A stretch of 64,000 bases of DNA from UBA6163 sp031411655 (GTDB lineage: Bacteria > Planctomycetota > Planctomycetia > Pirellulales > Pirellulaceae), in contig JANOBM010000071.1 in the NCBI GenBank assembly GCA_031411655.1, forward strand, positions 62,001 to 126,000, given 5' to 3'. A program made the position numbers and the translations under genes. The notes beneath the pieces were generated by a model. That model did not search any database, was not told the origin of the DNA, and saw nothing but the letters and a program-made list of their open reading frames with translations. Position 1 is the stretch's first letter. Each line of letters starts with the position of its first letter. This document shows, piece after piece, positions 18,166 to 28,024 of the stretch.

Positions 18166-19047
18166 TCAAGTCATGGATTGGAGCATGGTTAGTAGAAAGG
18201 AATCATCCCATCCAGCCTTTTTTCGCTTGCGGCGGATACTTCCTTTGGAAATGTCCTGTTTGATAATCCCAATCGCGAACCGTCGCAACAGTCCAAAATT
18301 TTCTGCGCCGTGATCTTTGCGAATGCGACTTTGGTCTTCGTTGAATGTCATGTCCAACACCCAGTGCAATGAGTTCTCAATGCCCCAGTGACTGCGTGCC
18401 GCACTGGAAAATCGTTTCACGCCAAGGGGTAGGCTGCTGATGTAGTAACGTACTTCACTCGTCTCCTTGCCGTCTCGCTCCGTCAAATTGATGACTTGGC
18501 ATATCGTTCTCATCTTTGACCATTGATCCGTTTGCTCTCGCATCGATTCGGGAATCGAACTCTGATAGTAATGCCGTGTCTCGATGCGGCCATGTCCCTT
18601 CTCGTTCGTCTGATAGTGACGAACATCAAATCCTTTGAAGTCTGCTTCATGGGCCGCAGTGAAATGTTCGGAAATCGCTGTACACAAGTTAGGAGGATTG
18701 TCTTTCGCTCCCAACACATACTCGCCACCGCCGTCGGTGATTTTCTCAGCGATCTCCTTTTGGCAACCCATCGCGTCGATCGTGACAATCGCACCTTTGA
18801 TCTCAAGTTGATCCAGTAGCTTTGGAATCGCAGTGATTTCATTTAATTTCTCATCGACAGCTTGCTCGCCCAGGACAAGATGATTCTCGACGCTCCAGGC
18901 ACAAACGCTATGCAGCATTTTCTTCAGCGACGCATGGTCGTGCGATCTTCGCAGCGACTTTGCTCGATCGAGGTTGCAGGAGTTGTCGTAACGATTTGGC
19001 GTGATCGACACGGAAAATGCGTCGGACCTCATCCGAGGAGGAGCCAA
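18166..19047 (-). CDS. ISAs1-family transposase, N-terminally truncated
   Basis: 293 residues. From about residue 30 it matches the DDE core of ISAs1/H-repeat transposases: SLRRSHDHAS, LVLGEQAVDEKLNEITAIP, the first Asp in VTIDAMGCQKEIA, the GAKDNPP segment, and SHWGIENSLHWVLDM with the Glu. Family members are about 370-380 residues and start with a helical associated domain of roughly 90 residues. That domain is not visible here in any frame upstream, and residues 1-30 look unrelated. The catalytic core is open, but the protein is probably non-functional. Downstream, the strand reads GATGCGTTTGCCCTGACC, similar to ISAs1-family termini. It is a second mobile remnant beside the hybrid kinase. 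Confidence 0.75.
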   Translation of the reverse strand: MAPPRMRSDAFSVSITPNRYDNSCNLDRAKSLRRSHDHASLKKMLHSVCAWSVENHLVLGEQAVDEKLNEITAIPKLLDQLEIKGAIVTIDAMGCQKEIAEKITDGGGEYVLGAKDNPPNLCTAISEHFTAAHEADFKGFDVRHYQTNEKGHGRIETRHYYQSSIPESMREQTDQWSKMRTICQVINLTERDGKETSEVRYYISSLPLGVKRFSSAARSHWGIENSLHWVLDMTFNEDQSRIRKDHGAENFGLLRRFAIGIIKQDISKGSIRRKRKKAGWDDSFLLTMLQSMT

Positions 19048-19497
19048 GCGACTGGAGCAAGTTGAAGAAATCCCCTGTCAGCTGAGTGCAAGCGAAGAGA
19101 AACTCGGCTGAATCCCGAATCCCGTCCCGCAAATCCCACGCCATCCGCGTTCGTCGGACTCGTTTCAGGCAGGATTTTCAAGCTACTGCTACGGTAGCCG
19201 ATTGGGAGTGAGCTGCTTGCCGATAAGCTGGTACCTGAATGAACGTAATCATTCGAGCAAAAAGTTTGTGATCGTCTGTAGATTGATGTAACATCCCAGT
19301 TAGTGGCATTAGCCCTCTGGATTGTGTCGGTCTTGATTCGAGTTTAACGAAATCTTGCTCGCTAAGTATCACGAACGGAAAAAGGTTTACCGAGGATTTA
19401 GTATCGCTCAACGATTTCATTGAAGCACAGATTAATCAAGATAGGCAAGCCATTGTTTTTAAGCAGCTAGAACAATTCCTTTTCGAGGAGAACTTCA
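19048..19497. other. Intergenic, no gene seen
   Basis: 450 bp between the truncated transposase and the LEPR-XLL exoprotein. Short frames on either strand show no recognisable protein. The right part must carry the promoter of the exoprotein gene; a clear ribosome site (GAGGAGAAC) lies 8-13 bp before ATG 19498. The left part is where the missing transposase N-terminus should be. Confidence 0.6.
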
Positions 19498-22400
19498 ATG
19501 GTCAGCCCGAGCATAATCACAAGCCACCTCAATGGTCGCCTCGATAGACGCACAAAAAGCAAAGCTCCTTCACGCAAACGACTGCGACACAGTCAATTGA
19601 GAGGAGCCTACACGCTGCAGTTTGAAACTCTCGAAAGTCGCAATTTGTTGGCGGTCACCATCGAGAATTTTCCCGGGATGAACTCGGCTTCCAGCCCACC
19701 GGATACTGTGGGCGACGTGGGCCCGAAGCACTATATTCAAATGGTGAACGCGACACAGTATCAGATTTTTAATAAGACAGGTACTTCATTGGCGGGGCCG
19801 CTGACTCTCGGCAACCTATGGCCGGTTGGAAATGTTTGCCGGAGCAATACGGGAGATCCGATCGTAGTTTACGATCACCTTGCGGATCGCTGGTTGTTGA
19901 CACAATTCGCCTTTCCCAGCCACATGTGTATGGCAGTCTCTCAATCGGCCAATCCAGTCGCGGGAACATGGTTCACCTACACCTTCGACGTAGGGAGTCA
20001 GCTGCCGGACTATCCGAAAATCGGCGTTTGGCCCGACGGTTATTACATGTCCAGCTTCGAAGATCCAAACCTCGGCGTCTATGCGTTCAACCGGACTGCG
20101 ATGCTTGCTGGCGGAGCGGCCAGTTTTGTAAAAACAACGATTCCAGCGCTTGGTACGTCCACGGTTCGCAGTACTCGCATATTGCCAGCGGATCTTGATG
20201 GTGCGGCTCCGCCAGTTGGCACACCGAATTACTTCGTTCGCACAGTCGATTCGCAACAGGACCCTGCGAATCCAGTCGATCGCATCGAAGTTTTTGCTGC
20301 AACGCCGAATTTTGTGGCTGGTACGTTAGCGTTCCCAAAGATCGCGACGCTCGCACCGAACCCATTTGAAGTCATGACGTGCAATCGGAATGGTCAAGGA
20401 GTTCGGGACTGTATTCCGCAGCCGGGAACTGTTGATACGGTCGATGCACTTTCAAATCGACCTATGATGCAAGTTCGCTTTCGCAATTTTGGAAGTCATC
20501 AGTCTATGGTGTTCAATCAAACCATCGATGTGGAGCCGCTCATCGTTGGCTTCAACGCTGTCAGGGAGGTTGCCGGTTTACGCTGGTATGAGTTGCGTAA
20601 GCAACCTGTTGGGAATTGGACGATTTTTCAACAAGGCAACTACCTTCCGCAAAACCGTGCGATCACAGCGGAAAACCAACTGCTGCATCGATGGATGGGC
20701 AGCTCGGCCATGGACGGCGCTGGCAACATCGCAACAGCTTATAGCATCACCAATAGCAATCCTGCCGCGCCGGTGTTTGCTGGCTCACGCTATACCAGCC
20801 GTTTGTCAACCGCGCCGTTGGGGACACTTGGATCCGAAAGCGTCATCCGAGCAGGCCTCAATGCCCAAGGGGACGCCGATGCGTTTGTAGAACCTCAGCG
20901 ATGGGGCGATTACTCCACGCTCAGTGTCGATCCACTGGACGATAGCACCTTCTGGTTTACGACACATTACGCTGGAGTTGGTGGCGTCGGTGCTAGGCCA
21001 ACATCGATTTCTTCATTTTTGATCAACCCGTCGCCGACGATTAAATTGGGCTCCGAGAACAACAACCTTGTGCTGCGCAAAGTTGCGGCGGAGCCAACCA
21101 AGGTTGAACTATTGGTCGATGGCGCAGTGACCAATGTTTATGTGCTGGCCGATCTCACTAAGTTGACCATCAACTCAGGCGCAGGAAGCGACTTCTTAAC
21201 AGTTGATTTCGTCAACGGTAACCCGATACCGTCAGGCGGACTGGCGTTCAACGGTCAGAAAGGCACAAGCGATAAACTGCGTGTGCTTGGCGGGGCGTTC
21301 TCAACTGTCACCGAGAGTTTCACCAATGCCCACGATGGAAAAGTAGACTTATCGACTTTATTTACTAGCAGTACGATCACCTATACGGGGCTCGAACCGG
21401 TTCTGCTTAACGTTGGCAGTGTAGCCAATGTTATCTTCAATTTGCCTGCAGGCCCGAATCCTGGGGTAGTCGTTGGGAACGACTTGGCATTTGCTGCCAA
21501 CACCTCGCAGATCCGCGGGACAACGTTTGAAGATACTTCGTTCACTAATCCGACATTTAACTTGACAGTGAACCTTGGTGACGGTGGCGATTCGATCACG
21601 ATGCTAACGATGGACCCAGCCTTTCCAGTAGCAACCACCACTATCATCAACGGTGGTAATGGAAACGACGTCATCGTCGGCAACAACTTGGCTAACACGC
21701 TTCGTGGTGGTGGAGGCAATGATCAAGTGACTGGTGGCCCTGGGAATGACGTGATATTCGGTGGCAGTGGCAACGATACCTATTTCTTCGATACTGACCT
21801 TGCACTGGGAACCGATACCCTCAGTGAACTTGTTGGATCCGTCGGCGGAATCGATACGCTCGACTTTAGTTCGACAACGACTCGGTCAGTCGCCATTAAT
21901 TTGGGTAACCCATTGCTTCAGCCCGTAAATGCGGGACTAAGTCTCATTCTTGGTTCGCCGCTAACTTTCGAGAACGTAGTAGGTGGAGCGCTCGGCGATA
22001 GTATCAATGGTAATACACTTGCCAATAAGATTACCGGCGGCGGCGGTAATGATGTGGTCAGCGGTGGAACGGGCGATGATATTTATAAGTTTGACACGGA
22101 TTTGGCGCTCGGCTCAGACGTTGTAAGTGATTCAGGTGGAATCGATACGCTCGACTTCAGTGCGACCCTAAGCCGGGCCATCGTACTCGATCTCGGATTG
22201 CCAGGTCCTCAAATCGTGAATGCGGGGCTAACGCTGACGATTGCAAACATCGTCGCCGAGATTGTGATCGGTGGAGCCCTTGGAGATTCGCTCACGGCCG
22301 GCATCGCCAACAGCGTCCTCGTCGGCAGCCGGGGCGACGATAGACTCATAGGCGGGTCAGGGCGAAATGTGCTCATTGGCGGAAGTGGTACAGATGTCGT

Positions 22401-22707
22401 GTCAGGCAATGGCGGAGACGACCTGCTGATCGCTGGATTTACCATTTATGACTTCAATGTCAGCGCGCTGAAAACGATTCGCGCTGAATGGAGTAACCCT
22501 GTGACTCCTTACCTGACCCGAGTTACCAATTTGCGTGCGGGAGTTGGCGGAATTCGACTGCAGGCGGCAGGTGCCGGTGCTACCGTCTTCAACGATGCGC
22601 CTTCGATCGACGATCTGACAGGCGGTGCGAACGCCGATTGGTTCTTTTCGAATGCAGCAGACCTCATTAACGACCTCGCATTAGGCGAAGTGGTTGACGT
22701 GATATGA
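19498..22707 (+). CDS. Secreted LEPR-XLL protein with RTX (hemolysin-type calcium-binding) repeats
   Basis: 1069 residues. A basic N-terminus is followed by FETLESRNLL (42-51), the LEPR-XLL signature near the N-terminus of large planctomycete surface or secreted proteins. Residues about 55-510 form an unrecognised, probably beta-propeller-like domain (GDVGPKHYIQMVNATQY, repeated WF/YTS segments, several Cys). Residues about 520-690 are beta-rich. From 700 onward come RTX nonapeptide repeats: GGNGNDVIVG, GGGGNDQVTGGPGNDVIFGG, a second block at about 845, and a third near 945-980. These bind Ca2+ outside the cell. The C-terminus (DWFFSNAADLINDLALGEVVDVI) resembles the conserved tail of other planctomycete RTX proteins. 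It is likely exported and surface-associated; no enzymatic motif is seen. Confidence 0.85.
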   Translation: MVSPSIITSHLNGRLDRRTKSKAPSRKRLRHSQLRGAYTLQFETLESRNLLAVTIENFPGMNSASSPPDTVGDVGPKHYIQMVNATQYQIFNKTGTSLAGPLTLGNLWPVGNVCRSNTGDPIVVYDHLADRWLLTQFAFPSHMCMAVSQSANPVAGTWFTYTFDVGSQLPDYPKIGVWPDGYYMSSFEDPNLGVYAFNRTAMLAGGAASFVKTTIPALGTSTVRSTRILPADLDGAAPPVGTPNYFVRTVDSQQDPANPVDRIEVFAATPNFVAGTLAFPKIATLAPNPFEVMTCNRNGQGVRDCIPQPGTVDTVDALSNRPMMQVRFRNFGSHQSMVFNQTIDVEPLIVGFNAVREVAGLRWYELRKQPVGNWTIFQQGNYLPQNRAITAENQLLHRWMGSSAMDGAGNIATAYSITNSNPAAPVFAGSRYTSRLSTAPLGTLGSESVIRAGLNAQGDADAFVEPQRWGDYSTLSVDPLDDSTFWFTTHYAGVGGVGARPTSISSFLINPSPTIKLGSENNNLVLRKVAAEPTKVELLVDGAVTNVYVLADLTKLTINSGAGSDFLTVDFVNGNPIPSGGLAFNGQKGTSDKLRVLGGAFSTVTESFTNAHDGKVDLSTLFTSSTITYTGLEPVLLNVGSVANVIFNLPAGPNPGVVVGNDLAFAANTSQIRGTTFEDTSFTNPTFNLTVNLGDGGDSITMLTMDPAFPVATTTIINGGNGNDVIVGNNLANTLRGGGGNDQVTGGPGNDVIFGGSGNDTYFFDTDLALGTDTLSELVGSVGGIDTLDFSSTTTRSVAINLGNPLLQPVNAGLSLILGSPLTFENVVGGALGDSINGNTLANKITGGGGNDVVSGGTGDDIYKFDTDLALGSDVVSDSGGIDTLDFSATLSRAIVLDLGLPGPQIVNAGLTLTIANIVAEIVIGGALGDSLTAGIANSVLVGSRGDDRLIGGSGRNVLIGGSGTDVVSGNGGDDLLIAGFTIYDFNVSALKTIRAEWSNPVTPYLTRVTNLRAGVGGIRLQAAGAGATVFNDAPSIDDLTGGANADWFFSNAADLINDLALGEVVDVI

Positions 22708-22748
22708 GTTCACGTTGAGGCACTATTTGCTGGTAGAGAGCTTCTCCA

Positions 22749-22770
22749 CCTGCGATTGAGAAGTCGCAGG
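22749..22770 (+). terminator. Putative stem-loop downstream of the RTX protein gene
   Basis: CCTGCGA (22749-22755) pairs perfectly with TCGCAGG (22764-22770) around an 8-base loop, 42 bp after the stop codon. T-rich sequence follows only after about 12 bases, so it is a weak intrinsic terminator candidate. Confidence 0.4.
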
Positions 22771-22790
22771 CTGGGAGTTCTTTCACCTTT

Positions 22791-23258
22791 TTATCTAGCC
22801 ATCACTCTTTGTTTTTGTATTGTGTACCACTCTTCATCAACATCTTCTTTCTCAAACTTCTCATCCGCTTTAACTTCGAGTTGCGCCACAGTGGAATGCG
22901 GTAGGGTTGGGTGAATAGGAGTTGCTGAAGTCGAATTTGAGGCGAGCTTTAAAATTGCTTCGATCGGGTCTTCGCCGTCATGGCAGCGCAGGGGTAGAGC
23001 GTGTTGCCAGGGGTTTGACAATGCCTTTTGAATTGTGAGCGCTAGTACATCTAAGAGCGGGTTGTCGCCAAAAGGCGTGTCGATAGGGTTCGCTTGGGTC
23101 GGGCCCCCAAGAAGATAGCGATCACTCACGTCTCCAATCGGATCGTCAGGCGATTCTTGTCGATGGGTGACGATCTTGTCTCGGGCAAGAATTTTGACCA
23201 TCGAAAAATTTGGATCGAACAACACCTCCGGCAGTTCGCTGCCGCCTACTGGACTCAC
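22791..23258 (-). CDS. Hypothetical protein, doubtful
   Basis: A 155-residue frame in an otherwise gene-poor stretch. No signal peptide, membrane segment or known motif is seen; the middle (NPLLDVLALTIQKALSNPWQ) could form helices and the C-terminus is charged. It is longer than expected by chance but has no family resemblance I can name, and the flanking sequence looks degraded. It may be a small real gene or a relic. Confidence 0.3.
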   Translation of the reverse strand: MSPVGGSELPEVLFDPNFSMVKILARDKIVTHRQESPDDPIGDVSDRYLLGGPTQANPIDTPFGDNPLLDVLALTIQKALSNPWQHALPLRCHDGEDPIEAILKLASNSTSATPIHPTLPHSTVAQLEVKADEKFEKEDVDEEWYTIQKQRVMAR

Positions 23259-24452
23259 CTACATAGCTTTTTGATTCTTTTAAAGCACTTTCAGCTCATT
23301 CGTCGCACTCGCCTAAACATCGTTGCCACCTGAGATGACGACGAGGTCGTGCGGCGTTAGCTTTTGCCCTGTCCGCATCGACGTCTGTCCGATTCGGCGG
23401 CAATGCCACCGACGTATAGCGAGCATACTTCCGTGCAAAGGCGAATAGCGACGATTACAAAGACAGAAGCCGCCAGTGCCGAAGTTGCAGAAACAGATTC
23501 GATGCTAACCGATCACGTTCCGTTGCCACTTACGGTTGCTTGTGCTGATGCGTTCTTATCGCTGTTAACGACTGCTGAGTACACCGACCTGACCGGTCCC
23601 TGTGCGAGCGAGAGTGTTGCGCGCTGTAGCGATAGGGGATTCCTTACCATGTAGCTGGTTAACAACTTGCAGCTATTGGACTGGTCGGCGCGTCAAGGTG
23701 CCCCCGGCAAACGGGGCAGCACGCCCGTTGACTTCCCACTGGTGCATGCGTGAGTGGGGCTGGATCGTGAGTCATGGTGAGAACTGGTGAGCGACTTTGG
23801 CAAGTTGTTTTGTACGGTTGCCGGGCGACCGGAACGCGTCGATAGGATCCGAAGCCATCGGGCATACCGGCGGTATCATCTGTGCTGGTGTGCCGGCGAG
23901 TATTTTTAGGCATCCTGATGGTTCGCTTTCACAGGTGAGATCGAGTGACACTCGATTGCTTACGAGGTCGATCGAAGGTCGACTGCGCGCCTGCTTTCGC
24001 GATCACGTACGCAGCCTAGACCGTTTGCCGCGGTCCACACCTCCACTGCGCTGGTATCTCCTCTCGACACAAAACCCAATCATCCCGCCCCACCTTTCAA
24101 CCAACAACACACCAACAACACACCAACAACACCCCGGCAACATGCCCTGTCCCGAGTTCGGTGTGTCCCCGGGTTCGGTGCGGCCAGCGATGCCCGTCCC
24201 TAACACGATTCCCGGCATCAGCCTTTCGGCAGCCAACCCGTTGGATGCTTCGAGGCATGCGAGCCGTCACGTGTTTTTTTCGAATGAAAGCGGCAGTTAT
24301 GCTCAACCTTCATAGGTTAGCAAACAAGGGGCCATCTAGGCATTGCCGTGCAGACCAACAACCGTGACTTTTCTGTTGCCACGGTTGAATGCGACCGTTC
24401 TTGTGCCGTTGACCATCGCTTGCTGAATCTCGGGAGTACCACTGTCTGGGTC
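23259..24452. other. Gene-poor region, no supported CDS
   Basis: About 1.2 kb with only overlapping, low-credibility frames. The longest (+ strand 23797-24315) is rich in Pro/Thr/His and reads through a microsatellite, so I do not call it. The stretch contains the CAACAACAC repeats at 24101 and several GC-rich segments that look like dispersed intergenic sequence. It ends beyond the 3' side of the exporter adaptor gene. Confidence 0.55.
24101..24133. repeat. Tandem repeat, 3 x 11 bp
   Basis: Three consecutive copies of CCAACAACACA, the last with a single change at its end. It is a short minisatellite in non-coding sequence. Confidence 0.85.
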
Positions 24453-25652
24453 TCACTCGCTAGAAACAATAGTCCCCTCATGAATCTTGTCGCTTGGATA
24501 GTTCACGACGTCATCCTCCGGTGAAAGTCCCGCAAGTACTTCGGCTTCCAGATTATTCATCTGCCCAACTCGGATCGTTTGTAGTCTGGCATATTTGTCT
24601 TTAACAACGAAGACCGTCCAATCTTTCCCTTTCCGAAACAGTGCGCCTGAAGGCACCTTCGTAGCAAGCGGGGTCTCCCAAACGACAATTTTCGCGTCTA
24701 CCCGATACTCATCTCCTAGGCCATTCAATCGTCCGGATTGTTTGTCAAAGTCAGCGATGACATTCACTCGTTGTTCCTCAACTCCCAGGGCCGATACCTT
24801 GGTGAATCCAGAGGGCTCTACCAATCGCACCCTAGCTTCCATTCGCCCAACGCCTGCGTGTTCGATCAACACTTTTGCGCCTGGCTTGATCTTTGGCGCA
24901 TCAACGGACAGTACGTCAATGACGATCTCTAGTTCCTGTGCATTGCCAATCTCAACCAGGGGTTGTCCGGCGATTGCGACAGTGGCGCTCTCCTGAAAGA
25001 CTCGAAACACTTGTCCATTAACCGGCGAGCGAATATCCATCCGGCTCAACTCCGGTTGGCTTTCAGATTGGGGGCGAGTTCGCACGAAAGCGGCCTTGTA
25101 AAGCTCTAGCTCAAAGGTGGCTATACGATCGGCAAACTCCGCTCCACGAAGATTGGCTGCAGCAATGCGTTCCTGATGTTCCGCCGAGTCTACATCTGCT
25201 TGCGATATGGCCTGAGGTATTGATAAGCGTTTAGCCCTAGCCAAATCGTGCTCCGCTAAACCGTAGGCTTCTTGGGCCGCTTCCAGTCTGGCTTCCGACT
25301 GTTGCTTTGCCGCTTCGGCCGCCTTCACTCGGGACTCGGCTTCCGCAAGTGAGCGTGCATCCAGCAGCGCGGGATTGGTAGGTTCGATGGTTGCGATCAC
25401 AGTCTTATTTGCTTCGACCATATCACCCGCGTGAAGCTCCAGGCGTCCCAGTAGACCCGATATTGGAGTGGAGACAATGTACCGCTCTTTGACTCGTGTC
25501 TTTCCATCTTCGTCCACCGTGACCATCATCGGTCCCTGTGTGATTCGAACTATCTCGGCGCGGACGGGCGATGGCCAAAGCGAATAGGTCAGCGCTAGAG
25601 CACACAAACCGATACCTAGTACCCAAGGCCAATAACGAATCAAGAGTTTCAT
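24453..25652 (-). CDS. HlyD/MacA-like periplasmic adaptor subunit of an ABC exporter
   Basis: 399 residues. An N-terminal anchor helix (YWPWVLGIGLCALALTYSLW) is followed by a split biotinyl-lipoyl half (STPISGLLGRLELHAGDMV). A coiled-coil hairpin at about 105-190 is rich in Ala/Glu/Gln, and the second lipoyl half is IRSPVNGQVFRVF. Beta-barrel and membrane-proximal domains follow. This is the membrane fusion protein architecture that links an inner-membrane ABC permease to the outer membrane. It is the last gene of a three-gene operon, starting 2 bp after the permease stop. The substrate is unknown; the family exports peptides, lipids or macrolides. Confidence 0.85.
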   Translation of the reverse strand: MKLLIRYWPWVLGIGLCALALTYSLWPSPVRAEIVRITQGPMMVTVDEDGKTRVKERYIVSTPISGLLGRLELHAGDMVEANKTVIATIEPTNPALLDARSLAEAESRVKAAEAAKQQSEARLEAAQEAYGLAEHDLARAKRLSIPQAISQADVDSAEHQERIAAANLRGAEFADRIATFELELYKAAFVRTRPQSESQPELSRMDIRSPVNGQVFRVFQESATVAIAGQPLVEIGNAQELEIVIDVLSVDAPKIKPGAKVLIEHAGVGRMEARVRLVEPSGFTKVSALGVEEQRVNVIADFDKQSGRLNGLGDEYRVDAKIVVWETPLATKVPSGALFRKGKDWTVFVVKDKYARLQTIRVGQMNNLEAEVLAGLSPEDDVVNYPSDKIHEGTIVSSE

Positions 25653-25654
25653 GG

Positions 25655-28024
25655 TTAATCCCGCGCCTTAAGAACTTCGACAAGGTTAAACCCGTCCATG
25701 CGTCTCCTGACGATCTGTGCTGACAGTAGCGATGCGAATACGACGACAATGACAGCGATTGCATAGGTTCGCCCGCGAATCACCAACGGAAACCGATGCA
25801 ATTCCGTATTGAGTGCGCTGCTAAGCAGCCATGACAACCCATAACCCATTACCAAACCTACGGGAATTGCGGCTACGACGAGTATCGCCAATTCCCCAAG
25901 AAGTATTCGCGACGTCTCACTGCGAGCGAAGCCAAGGACTCGCAGCGTCGCAAGTTCTCGACATCTCTCTGCCAGCAGAATCCGGGCACAATTATAAACG
26001 ACCCCCACGGAGACAATCGCCGCAAAGATGACATTGAGGAGTTTCATCCTTAAGAGGTTCTCCGCCATGGTCTTCTGATAGCTTTCAATATCGGCGCGTT
26101 TGATACTGACGCCCGCCACTCGTGGCGTTTGTTGGAGCTGATGATACAGCTTCCCAACTGTCGCTTCATCGATGGACAGTGTCGCTCCCGACACTGCATC
26201 CTGTTCACGTACTAAACGGTGAAGTGAGTCGAGTTCCATATAGGCACTCAAATCGAGATAGTCATCAATTACGGCCATGATGGGCAGATCGGCTGTTGTT
26301 CGTAAACCTTCCAGCACCTCGACGTGCACTTGATCGCCACGACGACAGCCTAGCAAGTCAGCCAATCGACGCGATAGAACCAGGCCTCCGGGTGGCAATT
26401 CGATCAGCCCACGGTTTGGGTCGATTACACGGAAAAGCTGTTGGCTAGCTGGCAGACCTAATAACTCCATACGTCGCTTATTCTGCTGATGAATCAGACA
26501 GACAGGAACCGCTCGAAACGGCTCCACAATTCTAACTCCGGGCATTCGCTGCAATTCGTAGAGTGCATCCCGCGTTGTCGGCTCTACGAATGTAACCATC
26601 AAGTCGTGGCGATGAACGCTGTAGAACTGAAAATCCAGCACGTGCTCGACTGTGTCTTGAACAAAGTTGCCCATCACCAAGATGCCCACAGATAAGGCGA
26701 TACCGATTGTCGACAGCGCGGAACGTACTGGCCAGCGCTCAAGATGCCGCAGGATCATACGCAAAGTTTGCGGCAAGAGTGGTTGAAGTCCGATTCGTTC
26801 TACAAGGCTTTGCCGATAGCGTGGCGGCGCTTCGGGTTGCATGGCTTGCGCGGGGGGAAGTGAGGCGGCTTTCCAAACGGCATTCCATACACCCGCAGTG
26901 ACAGCACACAGCGCTACGGAGCTTGTGACCAAGACAAGCCGCCAATCGAGCCGATAGGCCATGACTGGAAAGCGAAAAAAACGTGTGTAGAGTGAGGTCA
27001 AATCTGAGCCAAGCAAGGCACCAATCAAAGTGCCCAATGAAACGCCGCAGATCCCAACGATGATCGCAAACGAAAGGTAGTGAACCATCAGTTCGCCTGG
27101 CCGATAGCCGAACGCTCGCATCATTGCAATCTGCTCTCGCTGTATTGCAATTTGACGGGACATTACGACTTGCATAAGGAACATGGTGACACTTAGAAAG
27201 ATCGCCGGGGGCACAATTGCCATCGTGCGTAGTTGAATCAATTCGTTCTCAAGAAAACGATGCGATGGCTGCAGTTCCCGACCGTATGCGTTGGCACCGC
27301 CATACGACGCCATGAGACTGTCGAGCTGGTTCAGTACCGCTGCTTCATTTGAACCGTGGGATAAAGTCAATGACAGATCGTTGAATGCATCATGCAGATC
27401 GCATGCTGAGGATAACTCTTCGTAACCCATCCAAAGAACACCATAGCGTTTATCATCGGGAAGTAGTTCTCCCGGCCTGACCGAATAGACATACTCCGCC
27501 GACAATACAATTCCGGCAATACGCAACGTCCGCCTTTTCCCGTTGATAATGGCAGTTAGCGAGTCACCTGGATGGAATTGGTGAGCTTCGGCGAAACCTT
27601 CAGACAACAGCACCTCGCCGGGGCGATTGGGCTCTAACATTCGACCGGCTCGAAGATAAGGCTTGTTGACATTCGGCTCGCCTCGTTCAGGGAGCGAAAC
27701 GATGCGCCCCGTGGCTGGTTCCGGCATGCCAGGCAGAGAGAGTGTGACTTGCATCACCACACGAGCTTCAACGGACTGGACGCCAAGGATTTCTCTCACT
27801 CGCGGCAGCAACGTTCTTGGAGCGCGTTTGAGGTGAATGAATACATGCCCAAATTGCGACTGATCGTAGAAACGCGATCGACTCGCTTCGAGTGATTGCA
27901 GCGTACTCAAGGACATGATCACAACCGCGACGCCAGCTGCCAGTACACTGGTGATGGCCAGATTCTGCCATCTCAGTTGCCAGAGTTCTCGAAACATCTT
28001 GATGCGGATCGCGTCCATTTTCAC
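25655..28024 (-). CDS. FtsX/MacB-like ABC transporter permease
   Basis: 789 residues with two FtsX-like modules. An N-terminal TM helix (LAITSVLAAGVAVVIMSLST) and a periplasmic domain are followed by three helices around 260-380. A second helix near 430 (ALSTIGIALSVGILVMGNFV), a second periplasmic domain and three C-terminal helices complete it. The duplicated layout is that of the large DevC/LolC-type permeases. The GTG start (28024) overlaps the ATPase stop as GTGA; ATG 28018 is an alternative. It works with the ATPase encoded upstream and the adaptor downstream to move a substrate, or pull it from the membrane, across the envelope. Confidence 0.88.
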   Translation of the reverse strand: MKMDAIRIKMFRELWQLRWQNLAITSVLAAGVAVVIMSLSTLQSLEASRSRFYDQSQFGHVFIHLKRAPRTLLPRVREILGVQSVEARVVMQVTLSLPGMPEPATGRIVSLPERGEPNVNKPYLRAGRMLEPNRPGEVLLSEGFAEAHQFHPGDSLTAIINGKRRTLRIAGIVLSAEYVYSVRPGELLPDDKRYGVLWMGYEELSSACDLHDAFNDLSLTLSHGSNEAAVLNQLDSLMASYGGANAYGRELQPSHRFLENELIQLRTMAIVPPAIFLSVTMFLMQVVMSRQIAIQREQIAMMRAFGYRPGELMVHYLSFAIIVGICGVSLGTLIGALLGSDLTSLYTRFFRFPVMAYRLDWRLVLVTSSVALCAVTAGVWNAVWKAASLPPAQAMQPEAPPRYRQSLVERIGLQPLLPQTLRMILRHLERWPVRSALSTIGIALSVGILVMGNFVQDTVEHVLDFQFYSVHRHDLMVTFVEPTTRDALYELQRMPGVRIVEPFRAVPVCLIHQQNKRRMELLGLPASQQLFRVIDPNRGLIELPPGGLVLSRRLADLLGCRRGDQVHVEVLEGLRTTADLPIMAVIDDYLDLSAYMELDSLHRLVREQDAVSGATLSIDEATVGKLYHQLQQTPRVAGVSIKRADIESYQKTMAENLLRMKLLNVIFAAIVSVGVVYNCARILLAERCRELATLRVLGFARSETSRILLGELAILVVAAIPVGLVMGYGLSWLLSSALNTELHRFPLVIRGRTYAIAVIVVVFASLLSAQIVRRRMDGFNLVEVLKARD

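Noticed and set aside
18908..19144. Frame that might hold the missing transposase N-terminus
   Set aside because: Its translation does not resemble the ISAs1 associated domain.
24101..24133. Possible CRISPR-like repeat
   Set aside because: The 11-bp units are directly adjacent with no spacers; it is a minisatellite.
23797..24315. 172-residue + strand frame in the gene-poor stretch
   Set aside because: Runs through a CAACAACAC minisatellite, is Pro/Thr/His-rich, has no recognisable domain and overlaps equally weak frames on the other strand.
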